Part shown: piece by piece, positions 1 through 6,904 of the stretch | Layout of the letters: the number at the start of each line of letters is the position of its first letter | How positions within the stretch are numbered: position 1 is the first letter of the stretch | IMG/VR virus record: IMGVR_UViG_3300030102_001148 | Span: 1 to 20,063 of that record | DNA: 20,063 bases | Strand: one strand, 5' to 3' | Origin: a virus | Position numbers and translations under genes: made by a program | Notes under the pieces: generated by a model | What the model was told of the DNA's origin: nothing | The model's input: only the letters and a program-made list of their open reading frames with translations | Database searches by the model: none

Positions 1-321
1 GCTAGTTTCATCTGACGGATCAGGTGTTGGCGGCTCCCAATCCTTCGTGGTGTTATTCAGCGTCCAAGATGCGTAAGGCTGTGGATTAACAAAGGCATCC
101 AATGTTGGATTGTAAGTGCCACCTATTACAGCGTACCTAGTCCGCATATTGTTATTATAGCTCGTTTGCTTCCAGTTAGTATCCGCCCCAACAAGAGCCT
201 GACAGAAGGCAACCCCTACTGCCTCACTCTCATTGCCCTCACTGTCTTGGCAATCCTCATCAGCAATGACCAATACGTTCAAAACCACGTTATCGTCATC
301 TATCTGTGCAAAATGCGCCAT
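1..321 (-). CDS. Conserved marine phage protein, 3' end cut by window edge
   Basis: This open frame starts with ATG at 321 and is still open after 107 codons at the left edge, so its C-terminus is missing. It is coding sequence I translated directly. The protein begins MAHFAQIDDDNVVLNVLVIA and later carries NWKQTSYN, and a Pro-rich stretch with PYASWTL and DWEPPTPDPSD. From memory this layout (MAHFAQID start, NWKQTSY middle, a Trp/Pro-rich end) belongs to a protein common in cyanophages and other marine phages, usually near tail-fibre genes; its function is not established. A Shine-Dalgarno AGGAGG at 334-339 lies inside the end of the preceding gene, whose TAG stop is only four bases away, so the two are probably translated together. 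A role in the virion or adsorption apparatus is suggested only by position. Confidence 0.82.
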   Translation of the reverse strand, partial: MAHFAQIDDDNVVLNVLVIADEDCQDSEGNESEAVGVAFCQALVGADTNWKQTSYNNNMRTRYAVIGGTYNPTLDAFVNPQPYASWTLNNTTKDWEPPTPDPSDETS

Positions 322-325
322 GTGA

Positions 326-880
326 CTACCCTACCTCCTGATTCCTAGCTGAATAGGGGATGTAGTTTATGTTGATAACAACCCTTCTATTCCCGCCAAA
401 TGTAGGAAGGACAGACCTGTGCAATATTACCGAATCAAAAACGACAAGCCTATTTGCCTTTGTCGAGATTACTTTGTCATGCCCCTTGAACTCCGTGCCG
501 CCCAAATCATCATCAAGATAGTAGATAGCAGTCTTGAACAGCTTTGAAATTTCTGGTGGCACTCTGCTTTCCACGTCTTCAAAATCCATGTGGAAGTTAG
601 ATACCGCTTGTGTATCGAGGGTCATATTAGCTTTGACCTTCAAGATGCAAAATGGATCAATCTTTTTGACAAGTGGCATAATGACAGAGTTGAAATCACT
701 CCAGCCAAAATTGTAAGACTCAGCGTGAAGGTTCTGATAGAACATATGCGTGAACTGAGGGTTGCCATCCCCCACAAAATCAGTGCTGGCCTGTGAATAC
801 CACGGGAAGTGATTGTCCTTTACTTGACATACCTGTTGGTATTCTTCGGGGGTCAGGAAGTCATCATGTATCTCAATCAT
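326..880 (-). CDS. 2-oxoglutarate/Fe(II)-dependent oxygenase (prolyl-4-hydroxylase-like fold)
   Basis: The 184-residue protein carries the facial triad of the 2OG-Fe(II) oxygenase superfamily: H97-x-D99 (FHMDF) and distal H154 (ILHRS), followed 11-12 residues later by R165/R166, which would bind the 2-oxoglutarate carboxylate. The strand AIYYLDDDLGGTEF (about 118-131) is typical of the double-stranded beta-helix core. The family couples decarboxylation of 2-oxoglutarate to hydroxylation of a substrate; the substrate here is unknown. Close relatives are frequent in cyanophages and other marine phages, often beside tail-fibre genes. The gene follows the polyglycine adhesin by nine bases, and its start has a GGGGG-type ribosome site at 885-890. 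No signal peptide or membrane segment is seen, so it probably acts in the host cytoplasm. The fold assignment is secure; substrate and role are not. Confidence 0.88.
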   Translation of the reverse strand: MIEIHDDFLTPEEYQQVCQVKDNHFPWYSQASTDFVGDGNPQFTHMFYQNLHAESYNFGWSDFNSVIMPLVKKIDPFCILKVKANMTLDTQAVSNFHMDFEDVESRVPPEISKLFKTAIYYLDDDLGGTEFKGHDKVISTKANRLVVFDSVILHRSVLPTFGGNRRVVININYIPYSARNQEVG

Positions 881-889
881 CCTAGCCCC

Positions 890-1873
890 CTATGGCGTCG
901 AATAACGGATAAGGACGATACCTGAACCACCGGAGCCGCCTGAGCCAGTTGATTGGCCCCCGTGATAACGTCCTGAACCACCGCCCCCGCCGGAGCCTGA
1001 ATTGGCGGATGCTGCGAAACCGTTGAGAGCGTTGTTGCCACCGTTCTGTGATGCGCCATTCCCTGCGCCACCGCCACCGCCGGAACCGTTATTGGCGGCA
1101 CCGCCACCGCCACCGCCGCCAGCCTTCTGGCCGTCTACGAAAGCTGCCTTTGAGCCGCCGCCATTTGCGCCTCTAGTGTTTGACAGTCCATTTGAACCAG
1201 CACTATTAGCACCACCGCCGCCACCAGCACCTCCAGAGTTTTGACCACCACCATTCGGGGCTGGGTGGCCCGTGCCTCCATTGTTGCCAAATCCACTTGC
1301 TGTCTTTGATGAACTACCACCAGCGCGAGTCGCATTTTGACCATCAACAGAACCACCGCCCCCGCCACCGGAGCCGCCAGCCTTACCATTAGATGCGGTG
1401 TTTCCACCGCCACCACCGCCATTGCAGTCAATATTAAAGCCACCGCCTATGGCTTTGCTATCACCACCTTGACCAGACTGCCCACCGCCGCCGCCTACTG
1501 TCACAGTCACGTTGCCGTTAATCGTCGTACTACTGCTTTGTTTGAACTCACCAGCACCACCGCCCCCACCAAGGTCAGCACCGCCCCCACCGCCAGCGGC
1601 GATGACGAGGGCTTCCATCGACCGAGAACCGTTGACAGTTAATGTACCCGAGCTTGTAAACCGGTGATAAGTGAAACCGCCGTTTGTAAACGTCGCGTTG
1701 CCGCCGGATGCGCTGAAGGATGATTTACCGTAAAAATCTGAAAGAGTGATTTCGCCAGAACTGGGAACACCTGATGCGGCGCTGTAATACTCACTCAAAG
1801 CGGTTGGCGCAGAACCGCCAAACTCCGTTTGAATATCACCAAGTGATATTTGCCCACTACTTTGAAGCGCCAT
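890..1873 (-). CDS. Polyglycine-rich tail-fibre tip / adhesin-like protein
   Basis: This 327-residue protein has an N-terminal module (1-50) with two similar motifs, SGQISLGDIQTEFGG and SGEITLSDFYG, which often open phage fibre-associated proteins. A small beta region follows (about 57-92, with TYHRFTSSGTLTV and SMEALVIAA). Then a long glycine-rich domain (94-318) contains at least nine runs of five or more glycines separated by short polar segments. It ends in GSGIVLIRYSTP, the usual closing strand of the glycine-rich fold. The known parallel is the polyglycine-II sandwich of T-even gp38-type adhesins, where loops between Gly runs contact the receptor; no gp38 orthology is claimed. The start ATG lies inside the end of the fibre gene (17-base overlap), with an AGGAG ribosome site seven bases upstream. 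Likely role: receptor recognition at the fibre tip. Confidence 0.75.
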   Translation of the reverse strand: MALQSSGQISLGDIQTEFGGSAPTALSEYYSAASGVPSSGEITLSDFYGKSSFSASGGNATFTNGGFTYHRFTSSGTLTVNGSRSMEALVIAAGGGGGADLGGGGGAGEFKQSSSTTINGNVTVTVGGGGGQSGQGGDSKAIGGGFNIDCNGGGGGGNTASNGKAGGSGGGGGGSVDGQNATRAGGSSSKTASGFGNNGGTGHPAPNGGGQNSGGAGGGGGANSAGSNGLSNTRGANGGGSKAAFVDGQKAGGGGGGGAANNGSGGGGGAGNGASQNGGNNALNGFAASANSGSGGGGGSGRYHGGQSTGSGGSGGSGIVLIRYSTP

Positions 1874-3569
1874 TTTCTAACTCCTTCACACGAGCCGACA
1901 ACTCTTTTACTGCTTCGATCAGAAGCGCATGAAGCTGATCATATGCGACCACATCGTATTCTGTTTCTTCATCGCCTGTTTTTAGGGGCAGGGTTGTTTG
2001 ACTAACAGCAGAAGGAAGAACTTGTGCAACATCAGTAGACATAACACCAGCAGATGATCCGCCGTGCTTATAGTCGAAGGTATAACCCGTAAGCTGTTCT
2101 ACTTTCGATAATGCGTCTGCAACAGGCTCTACGTTTTCCTTGAGTCGTGGGTCAGAAGCAATGGTCGTAGAAAACGCGATAACGTCGCCTTCTACATGGA
2201 GGTCACCGTCGCTTTCAAGGCGCATGTCATTTGCATTGTTGACGAAAAAGTCGAGCCGCGTGTTACCTGTCCATTGAATATAGTCAGTGCTATCGTGACC
2301 GAGTTTGCCGGTTGTAAAAATCGTACTTGAACCGGTGTCAATACTGCCAAACCCGCTTGTGATACTGCCGCTGTCAAGCGCCCCGGTTGTGACAATATTT
2401 GAGTCCCCCGCCGATGGCGCAGCGCCAATGTCAGAAAGAACCTCAGAAGCTGAACGCCCTTCGATAACCGTTCCATCAACACGCAAGAAGTCGTTGTCGG
2501 CTACGCCAGCAGCAAACTTTGCAACATTATTAGTTGATACGCCTGTGTTCAACGTCGCCACGTCGCCAAGTCCGATATCTGACCGCACCTCTGACGCACT
2601 TCGACTCTCAAGACCGTTGGCAGTAAAACGTGCGAACTCATCGTCCGCTACAGATGCGCTATCAATCTTGACTGCGTTGGTATTACTAATGCCAAAAGTA
2701 AGACTAGCTTGTGCGCCGATGTCTGACAGAACTTCAGAGGCAGAACGCCCCTCAATAGCTGTGCCATCGACACGCAAAAAATCGTTATCAGCTACGCCAC
2801 TAGTGAACTTCGGCACATTTGTGTTGGATATACCTGTGTCTAATACAGCCGCAGTACCAAGTCCGATATCTGACCGCACCTCTGACGCGCTTCGGCTTTC
2901 TAGACCGTCGGCAGTAAATCGTGCGAACTCATCGTCTGCTACAGACGAGCTATCAATCTTAACCGCGTTAGTATTACTGATTCCAAATGTCAGGCTGGCC
3001 TGTGCGCCAATGTCAGACAGCACCTCGCTAGTTGACCGACTTTCCAAACCGTTAGCGGTAAATCGAGCATATTCATCATCCGCCACAGACGAACTATCAA
3101 TTTTGACTGCGTTGGTGTTACTGATTCCAAATGTCAGGCTAGCTTGTGCGCCAATATCAGAAAGAACTTCAGAAGCAGAACGGCCTTCAATCGCGGTGCC
3201 GTCTACCCGCAAGAAGTCATTGTCGGCAACACCGGATGTAAATTTTGGTACGTTTGTGTTTGAAATCCCAGTATCTAATACTGCCGCAGTGCCAAGACCT
3301 AGAGATGTCCTGACAGTTGCGCCAGTTTCTAATACAAAATTAGCACCGTCTCCAACAATGAAACCGCCATCAGTAACAGCAAGTCCCGCTACGTCTTGTA
3401 GCTGTGCGTCAAGCCTAGCATTAGCAACCGTGCCTGTCAGATTGCCTGCTGGAATGCCGCCTGTACCAGTGATATTGTTGTTATTAAGATCAAGGTCGCC
3501 ACCAAGCTGCGGAGACGTATCTAAAACTACATCAACTGTTTTGTCTGGTGAATTTCCAATATAGCCCAT
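1857..3569 (-). CDS. Tail fibre with internal repeats and C-terminal S74 intramolecular chaperone
   Basis: The 570-residue protein has three parts. The N-terminus (1-99) begins MGYIGNSPDKTVDVVLDT, a common start of marine phage fibres, and includes the block 46-141 shared with the gene at 3931-4653. Residues 101-382 contain six repeat units of 47-51 residues in the order A-B-B-A-B-A, each ending in a version of SRSASEVLSDIG. After a beta-rich stretch (390-466), the last 99 residues form a peptidase S74 (endosialidase-type chaperone) domain. In that family a Ser-Lys dyad cleaves the chaperone off after it has trimerised the fibre. Here the dyad fits S472 and K477 in SDPRLKENV, followed by GYTFDYK, AGVMSTDV and a C-terminal helix with VAYDQLHALLIEAVKEL. 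Its ATG shares one base with the preceding TAA. Likely role: trimeric receptor-binding or adhesin-carrying fibre. Confidence 0.88.
   Translation of the reverse strand: MGYIGNSPDKTVDVVLDTSPQLGGDLDLNNNNITGTGGIPAGNLTGTVANARLDAQLQDVAGLAVTDGGFIVGDGANFVLETGATVRTSLGLGTAAVLDTGISNTNVPKFTSGVADNDFLRVDGTAIEGRSASEVLSDIGAQASLTFGISNTNAVKIDSSSVADDEYARFTANGLESRSTSEVLSDIGAQASLTFGISNTNAVKIDSSSVADDEFARFTADGLESRSASEVRSDIGLGTAAVLDTGISNTNVPKFTSGVADNDFLRVDGTAIEGRSASEVLSDIGAQASLTFGISNTNAVKIDSASVADDEFARFTANGLESRSASEVRSDIGLGDVATLNTGVSTNNVAKFAAGVADNDFLRVDGTVIEGRSASEVLSDIGAAPSAGDSNIVTTGALDSGSITSGFGSIDTGSSTIFTTGKLGHDSTDYIQWTGNTRLDFFVNNANDMRLESDGDLHVEGDVIAFSTTIASDPRLKENVEPVADALSKVEQLTGYTFDYKHGGSSAGVMSTDVAQVLPSAVSQTTLPLKTGDEETEYDVVAYDQLHALLIEAVKELSARVKELENGASK
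2424..3269 (-). repeat. Six-unit internal repeat of the fibre gene, order A-B-B-A-B-A
   Basis: Units start at about 3269, 3128, 2987, 2834, 2693 and 2543 (minus strand), giving periods of 47, 47, 51, 47 and 50 codons. A units read VPKFTSGVADNDFLRVDGT..EGRSASEVLSDIG; B units read AVKIDSSSVADDEFARFT..GLESRSASEVRSDIG. DNA similarity is high between same-type units, for example near 2570 and 2860, which both carry ccgatatctgaccgcacctc. This indicates recent duplication or ongoing recombination. Confidence 0.9.
3147..3434 (-). repeat. Fibre copy of the 96-codon block shared with 3988-4275
   Basis: Residues 46-141 of the fibre match residues 127-222 of the upstream neighbour (3931-4653) without a gap. 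By hand count 83 of 96 residues are identical. The shared block runs from GTVANARLD to SEVLSDIGA and includes one complete A repeat unit. A paralogous module duplication explains it. Confidence 0.9.
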
Positions 3570-3919
3570 TAGGTGATCTCCATTATGCTCAAGGTCGCGT
3601 CGATCTTGGCGGCAACGTCACAGTCAATCTTTAATACATCTGTTGTTTGCAAAACAACCTTGCCGCCAGAAAGAACCTCAACCGAAGAGCCAACCGGAAT
3701 TGGGATATCCTTAGCCAGCAGAACCGTCTCGTTGGTTTCTGTGTCCGATGTGTCAGAAACAAGCTGCACATCAGCAGTTATAGCACTACTATGTACGTTA
3801 CATAACACTAAGCCCAAAACGATGCTGGTTGTGCTTGACGGCACCGTATACAAAGTAAGCGGCGTACCAGCACTCGCTGGCATAGCCGCATTTGTTTTTA
3901 CCTTAAATGTATTAGCCAT
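3569..3919 (-). CDS. Putative virion structural protein, small beta-rich
   Basis: This 116-residue protein has no catalytic motif, signal peptide or membrane span. It reads as a single beta-sandwich-like domain: alternating strands such as TSIVLGLVLCNV, SAITADVQLVSD, SVEVLSGGKVVL and VLKIDCDV, with a conserved-looking IPVGSSVEVLSGGK turn. I recall similar short proteins starting MANTFK in many phages, where they sit next to fibre genes and are called hypothetical or structural. A GGAG ribosome site overlaps the stop of the preceding gene, and its own TAA overlaps the ATG of the large fibre by one base (TAATG), so the two are probably made in a coupled ratio. A role as a fibre-attachment, decoration or collar protein is an inference from position only. 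Confidence 0.6.
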   Translation of the reverse strand: MANTFKVKTNAAMPASAGTPLTLYTVPSSTTSIVLGLVLCNVHSSAITADVQLVSDTSDTETNETVLLAKDIPIPVGSSVEVLSGGKVVLQTTDVLKIDCDVAAKIDATLSIMEIT

Positions 3920-3930
3920 CTAAATCTCCA

Positions 3931-4653
3931 TCACCCCAGCGCAATCGCAAGAGCTGTTGCCTCGTCCGCTGCCGCTGTTGCGGTTGTTGCACCAATATCA
4001 GATAGAACCTCTGAAGCCGAGCGACCTTCAATAGATGTGCCGTCAATCCGCAAAAAGTCGTTGTCGGCAGCGCCAGATGTAAATACAGCTACATTTCCAT
4101 TACTAATGCCTGTGTCCGCTGTAGCTGACGAGCCAAGTCCGAGAGATGTCCTAACAGTGGATCCAGTTTCCAATACAAAGTTCGCGCCATCACCAACTAT
4201 GAAGCCACCATTTGTGACAGCAAGACCAGCGACATCCTGTAACTGCTGATCAAGTCTTGCGTTAGCTACTGTGCCACTTGCAAGATTACTGGCGTTCAAC
4301 GCAGTCAATGCACTGCCATTAGCCGCTATAATATTCCCACTTCCATCAAGGAACAGGGCTTTCTCTGCTGGCTGCGTACAGAAGATGGTTCTTGAACCAG
4401 AACTCCAATTCACCGCGTTGTCACTGTTACTAGACTGCAAGATCGTAGTACGAGCTAGTGTCGTGCCAGATGCCGTGTAGGTGCCGATACCAACCTCGAA
4501 ATCGGTGCCATCGGTGCAACAATAGTAGGTGGTGTTAGAGTTGCCTATCTGGGAGAACGCCTCAAAACCAGCAACGGCACCAGCTAATGTATAAGTGCCA
4601 GTGCCGGTGGTGGTTGTCGTCTCTTTGACGCGATCCTTTAGTACCAGTGCCAT
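3931..4653 (-). CDS. Short tail-fibre-like protein sharing a module with the main fibre
   Basis: The 240-residue protein opens with MALVLKDRVKETTTTTGTGT and continues with GFEAFSQIGNSNTTYYCC and TASGTTLARTTILQSSN. This N-terminal module (1-105) is very widespread in phage fibre or baseplate-like proteins, and I recognise it without a firm function. Residues 127-222 are nearly identical to residues 46-141 of the large fibre, including one A-type repeat unit. The short C-terminus (223-240) is Ala/Thr-rich and ends without an S74 domain. Its start sits on a TAATG junction with the previous gene. It may be a fibre base or adaptor whose C-terminal repeat packs against the matching repeat in the large fibre, or a shortened fibre paralogue. 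The adjacent CC pair at 45-46 is unusual for this protein set. Confidence 0.7.
   Translation of the reverse strand: MALVLKDRVKETTTTTGTGTYTLAGAVAGFEAFSQIGNSNTTYYCCTDGTDFEVGIGTYTASGTTLARTTILQSSNSDNAVNWSSGSRTIFCTQPAEKALFLDGSGNIIAANGSALTALNASNLASGTVANARLDQQLQDVAGLAVTNGGFIVGDGANFVLETGSTVRTSLGLGSSATADTGISNGNVAVFTSGAADNDFLRIDGTSIEGRSASEVLSDIGATTATAAADEATALAIALG
3988..4275 (-). repeat. Second copy of the 96-codon fibre module
   Basis: This segment encodes residues 127-222 of the 240-residue fibre-like protein and is the partner of the block at 3147-3434. Thirteen of 96 residues differ, mostly conservative changes plus a cluster in the middle (GSSATADT against GTAAVLDT). Two such blocks 840 bases apart in the same orientation are a substrate for recombination that would delete the intervening gene. 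Confidence 0.88.
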
Positions 4654-5087
4654 TACTTCAACTCGATAGTCAGGTTCCCTGCGTTGATACGGAAGATGTC
4701 ACCAGAAGCAATAGTCTTGTTAGCATCTAGTGCGCCAACAAACAGGATGTTTCCACTAGATGACGCATCGGCAATAAATACATGGGTAATTGTATCGTCA
4801 CCGCCACCACCAGAGGCAGGAAAATCAATGTTATTCGCGTTCGTTGCGGTCTGCGTGTCGGTTGAATCTGCACCTATTGTAGTCCAACCTGATGCGGCCA
4901 CCTGCTGTCGGGCGTAGTTTGTAAAGTCAGCCTCTGTTAAAGAGCCTGTCTCTGCCGCAGATACCGCAGTTGCTAGACCGACATAGATGCTGTCACCCGG
5001 CGAGGAAAAACTCAACGAGTTGTTCTTGAATATAAAATGCAACAACCTCCGCTCTAGGTAGTTTGTTGCTGCGTTTGATGTTGCCAT
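4653..5087 (-). CDS. Putative phage tail / virion structural protein
   Basis: The 144-residue protein starts MATSNAATNYLERRLLHFIF, an opening I recognise from a large family of small phage virion proteins (commonly annotated tail fibre or Gp80-like protein). Typical family features are present in order: a short N-terminal helix, IYVGLAT at about 34-40, NYARQQV at 57-63, NIDFPASGGG at 86-95, THVFIAD at about 101-107, and a C-terminal core with GNILFVGALD, TIASGDIFRINAGNLTIEL. The length is usual for the family. An AAGGAG ribosome site overlaps the stop codon of the adaptor gene upstream, and the TAA overlaps the next ATG. No enzyme motif is present. A place in the tail or fibre base is plausible by family and position; the exact role is unknown. 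Confidence 0.7.
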   Translation of the reverse strand: MATSNAATNYLERRLLHFIFKNNSLSFSSPGDSIYVGLATAVSAAETGSLTEADFTNYARQQVAASGWTTIGADSTDTQTATNANNIDFPASGGGGDDTITHVFIADASSSGNILFVGALDANKTIASGDIFRINAGNLTIELK

Positions 5088-5099
5088 TTTTTCTGCTCC

Positions 5100-5747
5100 T
5101 TATGATCTAGGCCGATCTGGCAAGCCCCTTCGATATGCGTCACTGTTTTCTCTCGACTCTGCTAGATCTTTAATACGCGATATCGCTTCAACAAACTGTT
5201 TTTCATACATCTGAAGCATGTCTTGTTCGCCTTTCATGTAAATATACGCTTCATACAAAGAACCGTAAAGTAAGGCGTTTGGCGCATTATCACTGAGCCA
5301 TGTAGTTCCACTATCCGCACCTGCTGTTAAAGAAGCTGGGCGATAGTAATAATGTATTTCGCAAGTGTAATTACTATCTGGAGTCGGAGCTAAAATTAAA
5401 TTATCTACGTCAAACATCGCATAGTATTTTGGAGTGCCTGTCGAAGAAGCGTTCGGATGGTACTCTTGAAGAAAATTAACATCCTTATGTAATAAAAATT
5501 CTTTTGAGCTTCCGTTTGTAATTGATAAGGAAAAAGTAGCAAGAAAATCTGTTGGAAGCGATAAAAATGGATCGTTTTGTGTAACAGCGCTTGTAGCGTT
5601 TTTACGAAAATACTCGAGATCAACCAGTTTAAAAATGCGATCTTCTGCCGCACGAATAAAAACAGGCAGATTCGTCACAAACGACGTTTCTGTATTTTCA
5701 GTAAAATCCTGAATCGCTGTTTTAAGTTGTGCGTATGTAAACGCCAT
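5100..5747 (-). CDS. Head-to-tail adaptor protein (SU10-adaptor-like)
   Basis: This 215-residue protein begins MAFTYAQLKTAIQDFTENTE and continues with LPVFIRAAEDRIFK, LSLPTDFLATFSLS, FLQEYHPN, GTPKYYAMFD and the strand EIHYYYRPASL. It ends with a helical segment (about 160-198: NALLYGSLYEAYIYMKGE..QMYEKQFVEAI). This arrangement, helical ends around a beta barrel, is that of the adaptor proteins that form a ring below the portal in SU10-like and other short-tailed phages, and near-identical openings occur in marine phages. It would link the portal to the tail nozzle or fibres. The start ATG directly follows the stop of the preceding gene, whose last codons (TTG GAG GAT) supply a GGAGG ribosome site. 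Confidence in the neck/adaptor role is good, less in the exact ring position. Confidence 0.78.
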   Translation of the reverse strand: MAFTYAQLKTAIQDFTENTETSFVTNLPVFIRAAEDRIFKLVDLEYFRKNATSAVTQNDPFLSLPTDFLATFSLSITNGSSKEFLLHKDVNFLQEYHPNASSTGTPKYYAMFDVDNLILAPTPDSNYTCEIHYYYRPASLTAGADSGTTWLSDNAPNALLYGSLYEAYIYMKGEQDMLQMYEKQFVEAISRIKDLAESRENSDAYRRGLPDRPRS

Positions 5748-6248
5748 TTAATCCTCCAACGTCACCGGTCCCACAGTCGCAGTTTTACCGCCCCCGCGTT
5801 GACTACCTGTCGTTGCTGTTCCGCTTGATGCGGTGAAGGTGTACCGATCAGTCGTCGTAACTGTAATCGAATACCCCGAACTATTTTCAAGAATCGCGCT
5901 AGTAAACCCATCAAAACCAACTGTCTCCCTAAAACGCACAGTATCACCGCTGGTTCGACCGTGGCTTTTTTCAATCACAGTAATAACCGCTGAGCCAGAA
6001 GAACCCGATAAGAAGGGGTTAACACCTAAAAGACGCGCAACTGCTGGCTCAGTTCTATCTGTTCTAGCGTCTTTAATCGCTATGTCGTCCGATAAATCTG
6101 TAGACGGCTCTAACTGCGGATGTTTTGACTCAAACTCAGAAACATGAACAATAGCACCGTTCCATTCTCGAACTCTTTCTGAGTATGGAAACGCAAAACC
6201 ACTTCTATCCGAAATAAATTTCGCATGTTTTCCTGTAGCGAATCCCAT
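5748..6248 (-). CDS. Conserved neck-region protein with a cysteine-free former zinc-ribbon motif
   Basis: The 166-residue protein begins MGFATGKHAKFISDRSGFAF and contains PYSERVREWNGAIVHVSEFE and KHPQLEP within its first 50 residues. In related phage proteins I recall this stretch as a four-cysteine ribbon (CDRCG..EWNGLRVCPEC..KHPQ). Here the four positions are Ser13, Ser16, His34 and Glu37 or nearby residues, and the whole protein has no cysteine. The C-terminal two thirds (about 70-166) is beta-rich, with ITVIEKSHGRTSGDTVRFRE, GYSITVTTTDRYTFTASSGTAT and a final GGGKTATVGPVTLED. It lies between two connector-type genes and starts on a TGATG junction, so a neck or tail structural role is likely. 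The molecular function is unknown. Confidence 0.68.
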   Translation of the reverse strand: MGFATGKHAKFISDRSGFAFPYSERVREWNGAIVHVSEFESKHPQLEPSTDLSDDIAIKDARTDRTEPAVARLLGVNPFLSGSSGSAVITVIEKSHGRTSGDTVRFRETVGFDGFTSAILENSSGYSITVTTTDRYTFTASSGTATTGSQRGGGKTATVGPVTLED

Positions 6249-6904
6249 CAGCTAATGATCCTTGGAACCAACCGTAAACTAGCACGATCTCGATCTTCAG
6301 ACGCAGCTCTAGCAAATTCTTCATCGTAGACAGATTTTAATACAGCGATTCGATCAGGAGCTACTTTCATGCTCAGGTAGTAAGCTAACCCGGCAACCAA
6401 GCAGGGAAAGAATCTAAACGGCAAATCGAAATCATTTGTATAAGTGTCCGCATCGTCAATACGAACCAAACGATAATACACAATTTGATCAGTAGAGTTT
6501 TCTGGAGTTTGCCATAAATTCACAACCGGATTTACTTGGCGATCTACAAAAAACTGAGACGGCTTACCCTTATCGCTTTTTGTAGGAATATTTAGATACT
6601 CGCCCCTACCAATCCGAGACATAGATGTGTCTGTACCGCTCCGACGTAAGACCATCTCTAAAATGTCGATGGTGTCCGCGCCTAGTGTATAAGTAGCCGT
6701 GCCTTCGGTAAGCGTTGTAGTTACTTGCTCAATAGTAAACAAGTTTACGCCACGGTTAGCCCACTCGGCTAACATAAGGTTTAAGGAACGTCGTGCAGTG
6801 CGTAGACTATAACCCGCTCGTACTTCAATACCGCAACGCTCGTATGCTTCTTCTATTGCATCCGATACATCAATATTGAAGTTTCTGGAGTCTGAGACAG
6901 CCAT
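6248..6904 (-). CDS. Putative head-tail connector / packaged-DNA stabilisation protein (gp4-like)
   Basis: The 218-residue protein opens MAVSDSRNFNIDVSDAIEEA, followed by YERCGIEVRAGYSLRTARRSLNLML and WANRGVNLFTIEQ (about 15-58). Then come a beta segment (LTEGTATYTL, DILEMVLR), VVNLWQTP, the strand IVYYRLVRIDD, and a closing helical part (LPFRFFPCLVAGLAYYLSMK, YDEEFARAASEDRDRA). This order is shared with a widespread connector family in podoviruses, usually compared with P22 gp4 or T7 gp11, whose rings sit under the portal and keep the packaged DNA in. Both of its junctions overlap by one base. The connector class is likely; the gp4 versus gp11 equivalence is inference and cannot be settled by eye. 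Confidence 0.72.
   Translation of the reverse strand: MAVSDSRNFNIDVSDAIEEAYERCGIEVRAGYSLRTARRSLNLMLAEWANRGVNLFTIEQVTTTLTEGTATYTLGADTIDILEMVLRRSGTDTSMSRIGRGEYLNIPTKSDKGKPSQFFVDRQVNPVVNLWQTPENSTDQIVYYRLVRIDDADTYTNDFDLPFRFFPCLVAGLAYYLSMKVAPDRIAVLKSVYDEEFARAASEDRDRASLRLVPRIIS

Noticed and set aside
166-348. A 60-codon plus-strand frame at the left end
   Set aside because: It is antisense to the partial conserved gene starting at 321, which has a ribosome site and a recognisable opening.
877-1443. Alternative frames on both strands of the glycine-rich gene (Pro-rich and Val/Ala-rich products)
   Set aside because: GGN/GCN-rich DNA leaves long frames open in several registers. Only the frame with the recognisable N-terminal module and GSGIVLIRY end is coherent.
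890-1873. The oxygenase as a prolyl hydroxylase acting on a collagen-like neighbour
   Set aside because: The glycine-rich protein is not built of Gly-X-Y triplets and has only a handful of prolines, so it is a poor collagen-type substrate. Substrate left open.
2305-3564. A 419-codon open frame on the plus strand opposite the fibre gene
   Set aside because: It is the antisense image of the repeated fibre sequence. Its product is a repetitive Ser/Pro/Ala-rich chain mirroring the fibre repeats, there is no ribosome site, and the minus-strand S74 fibre is clearly real.
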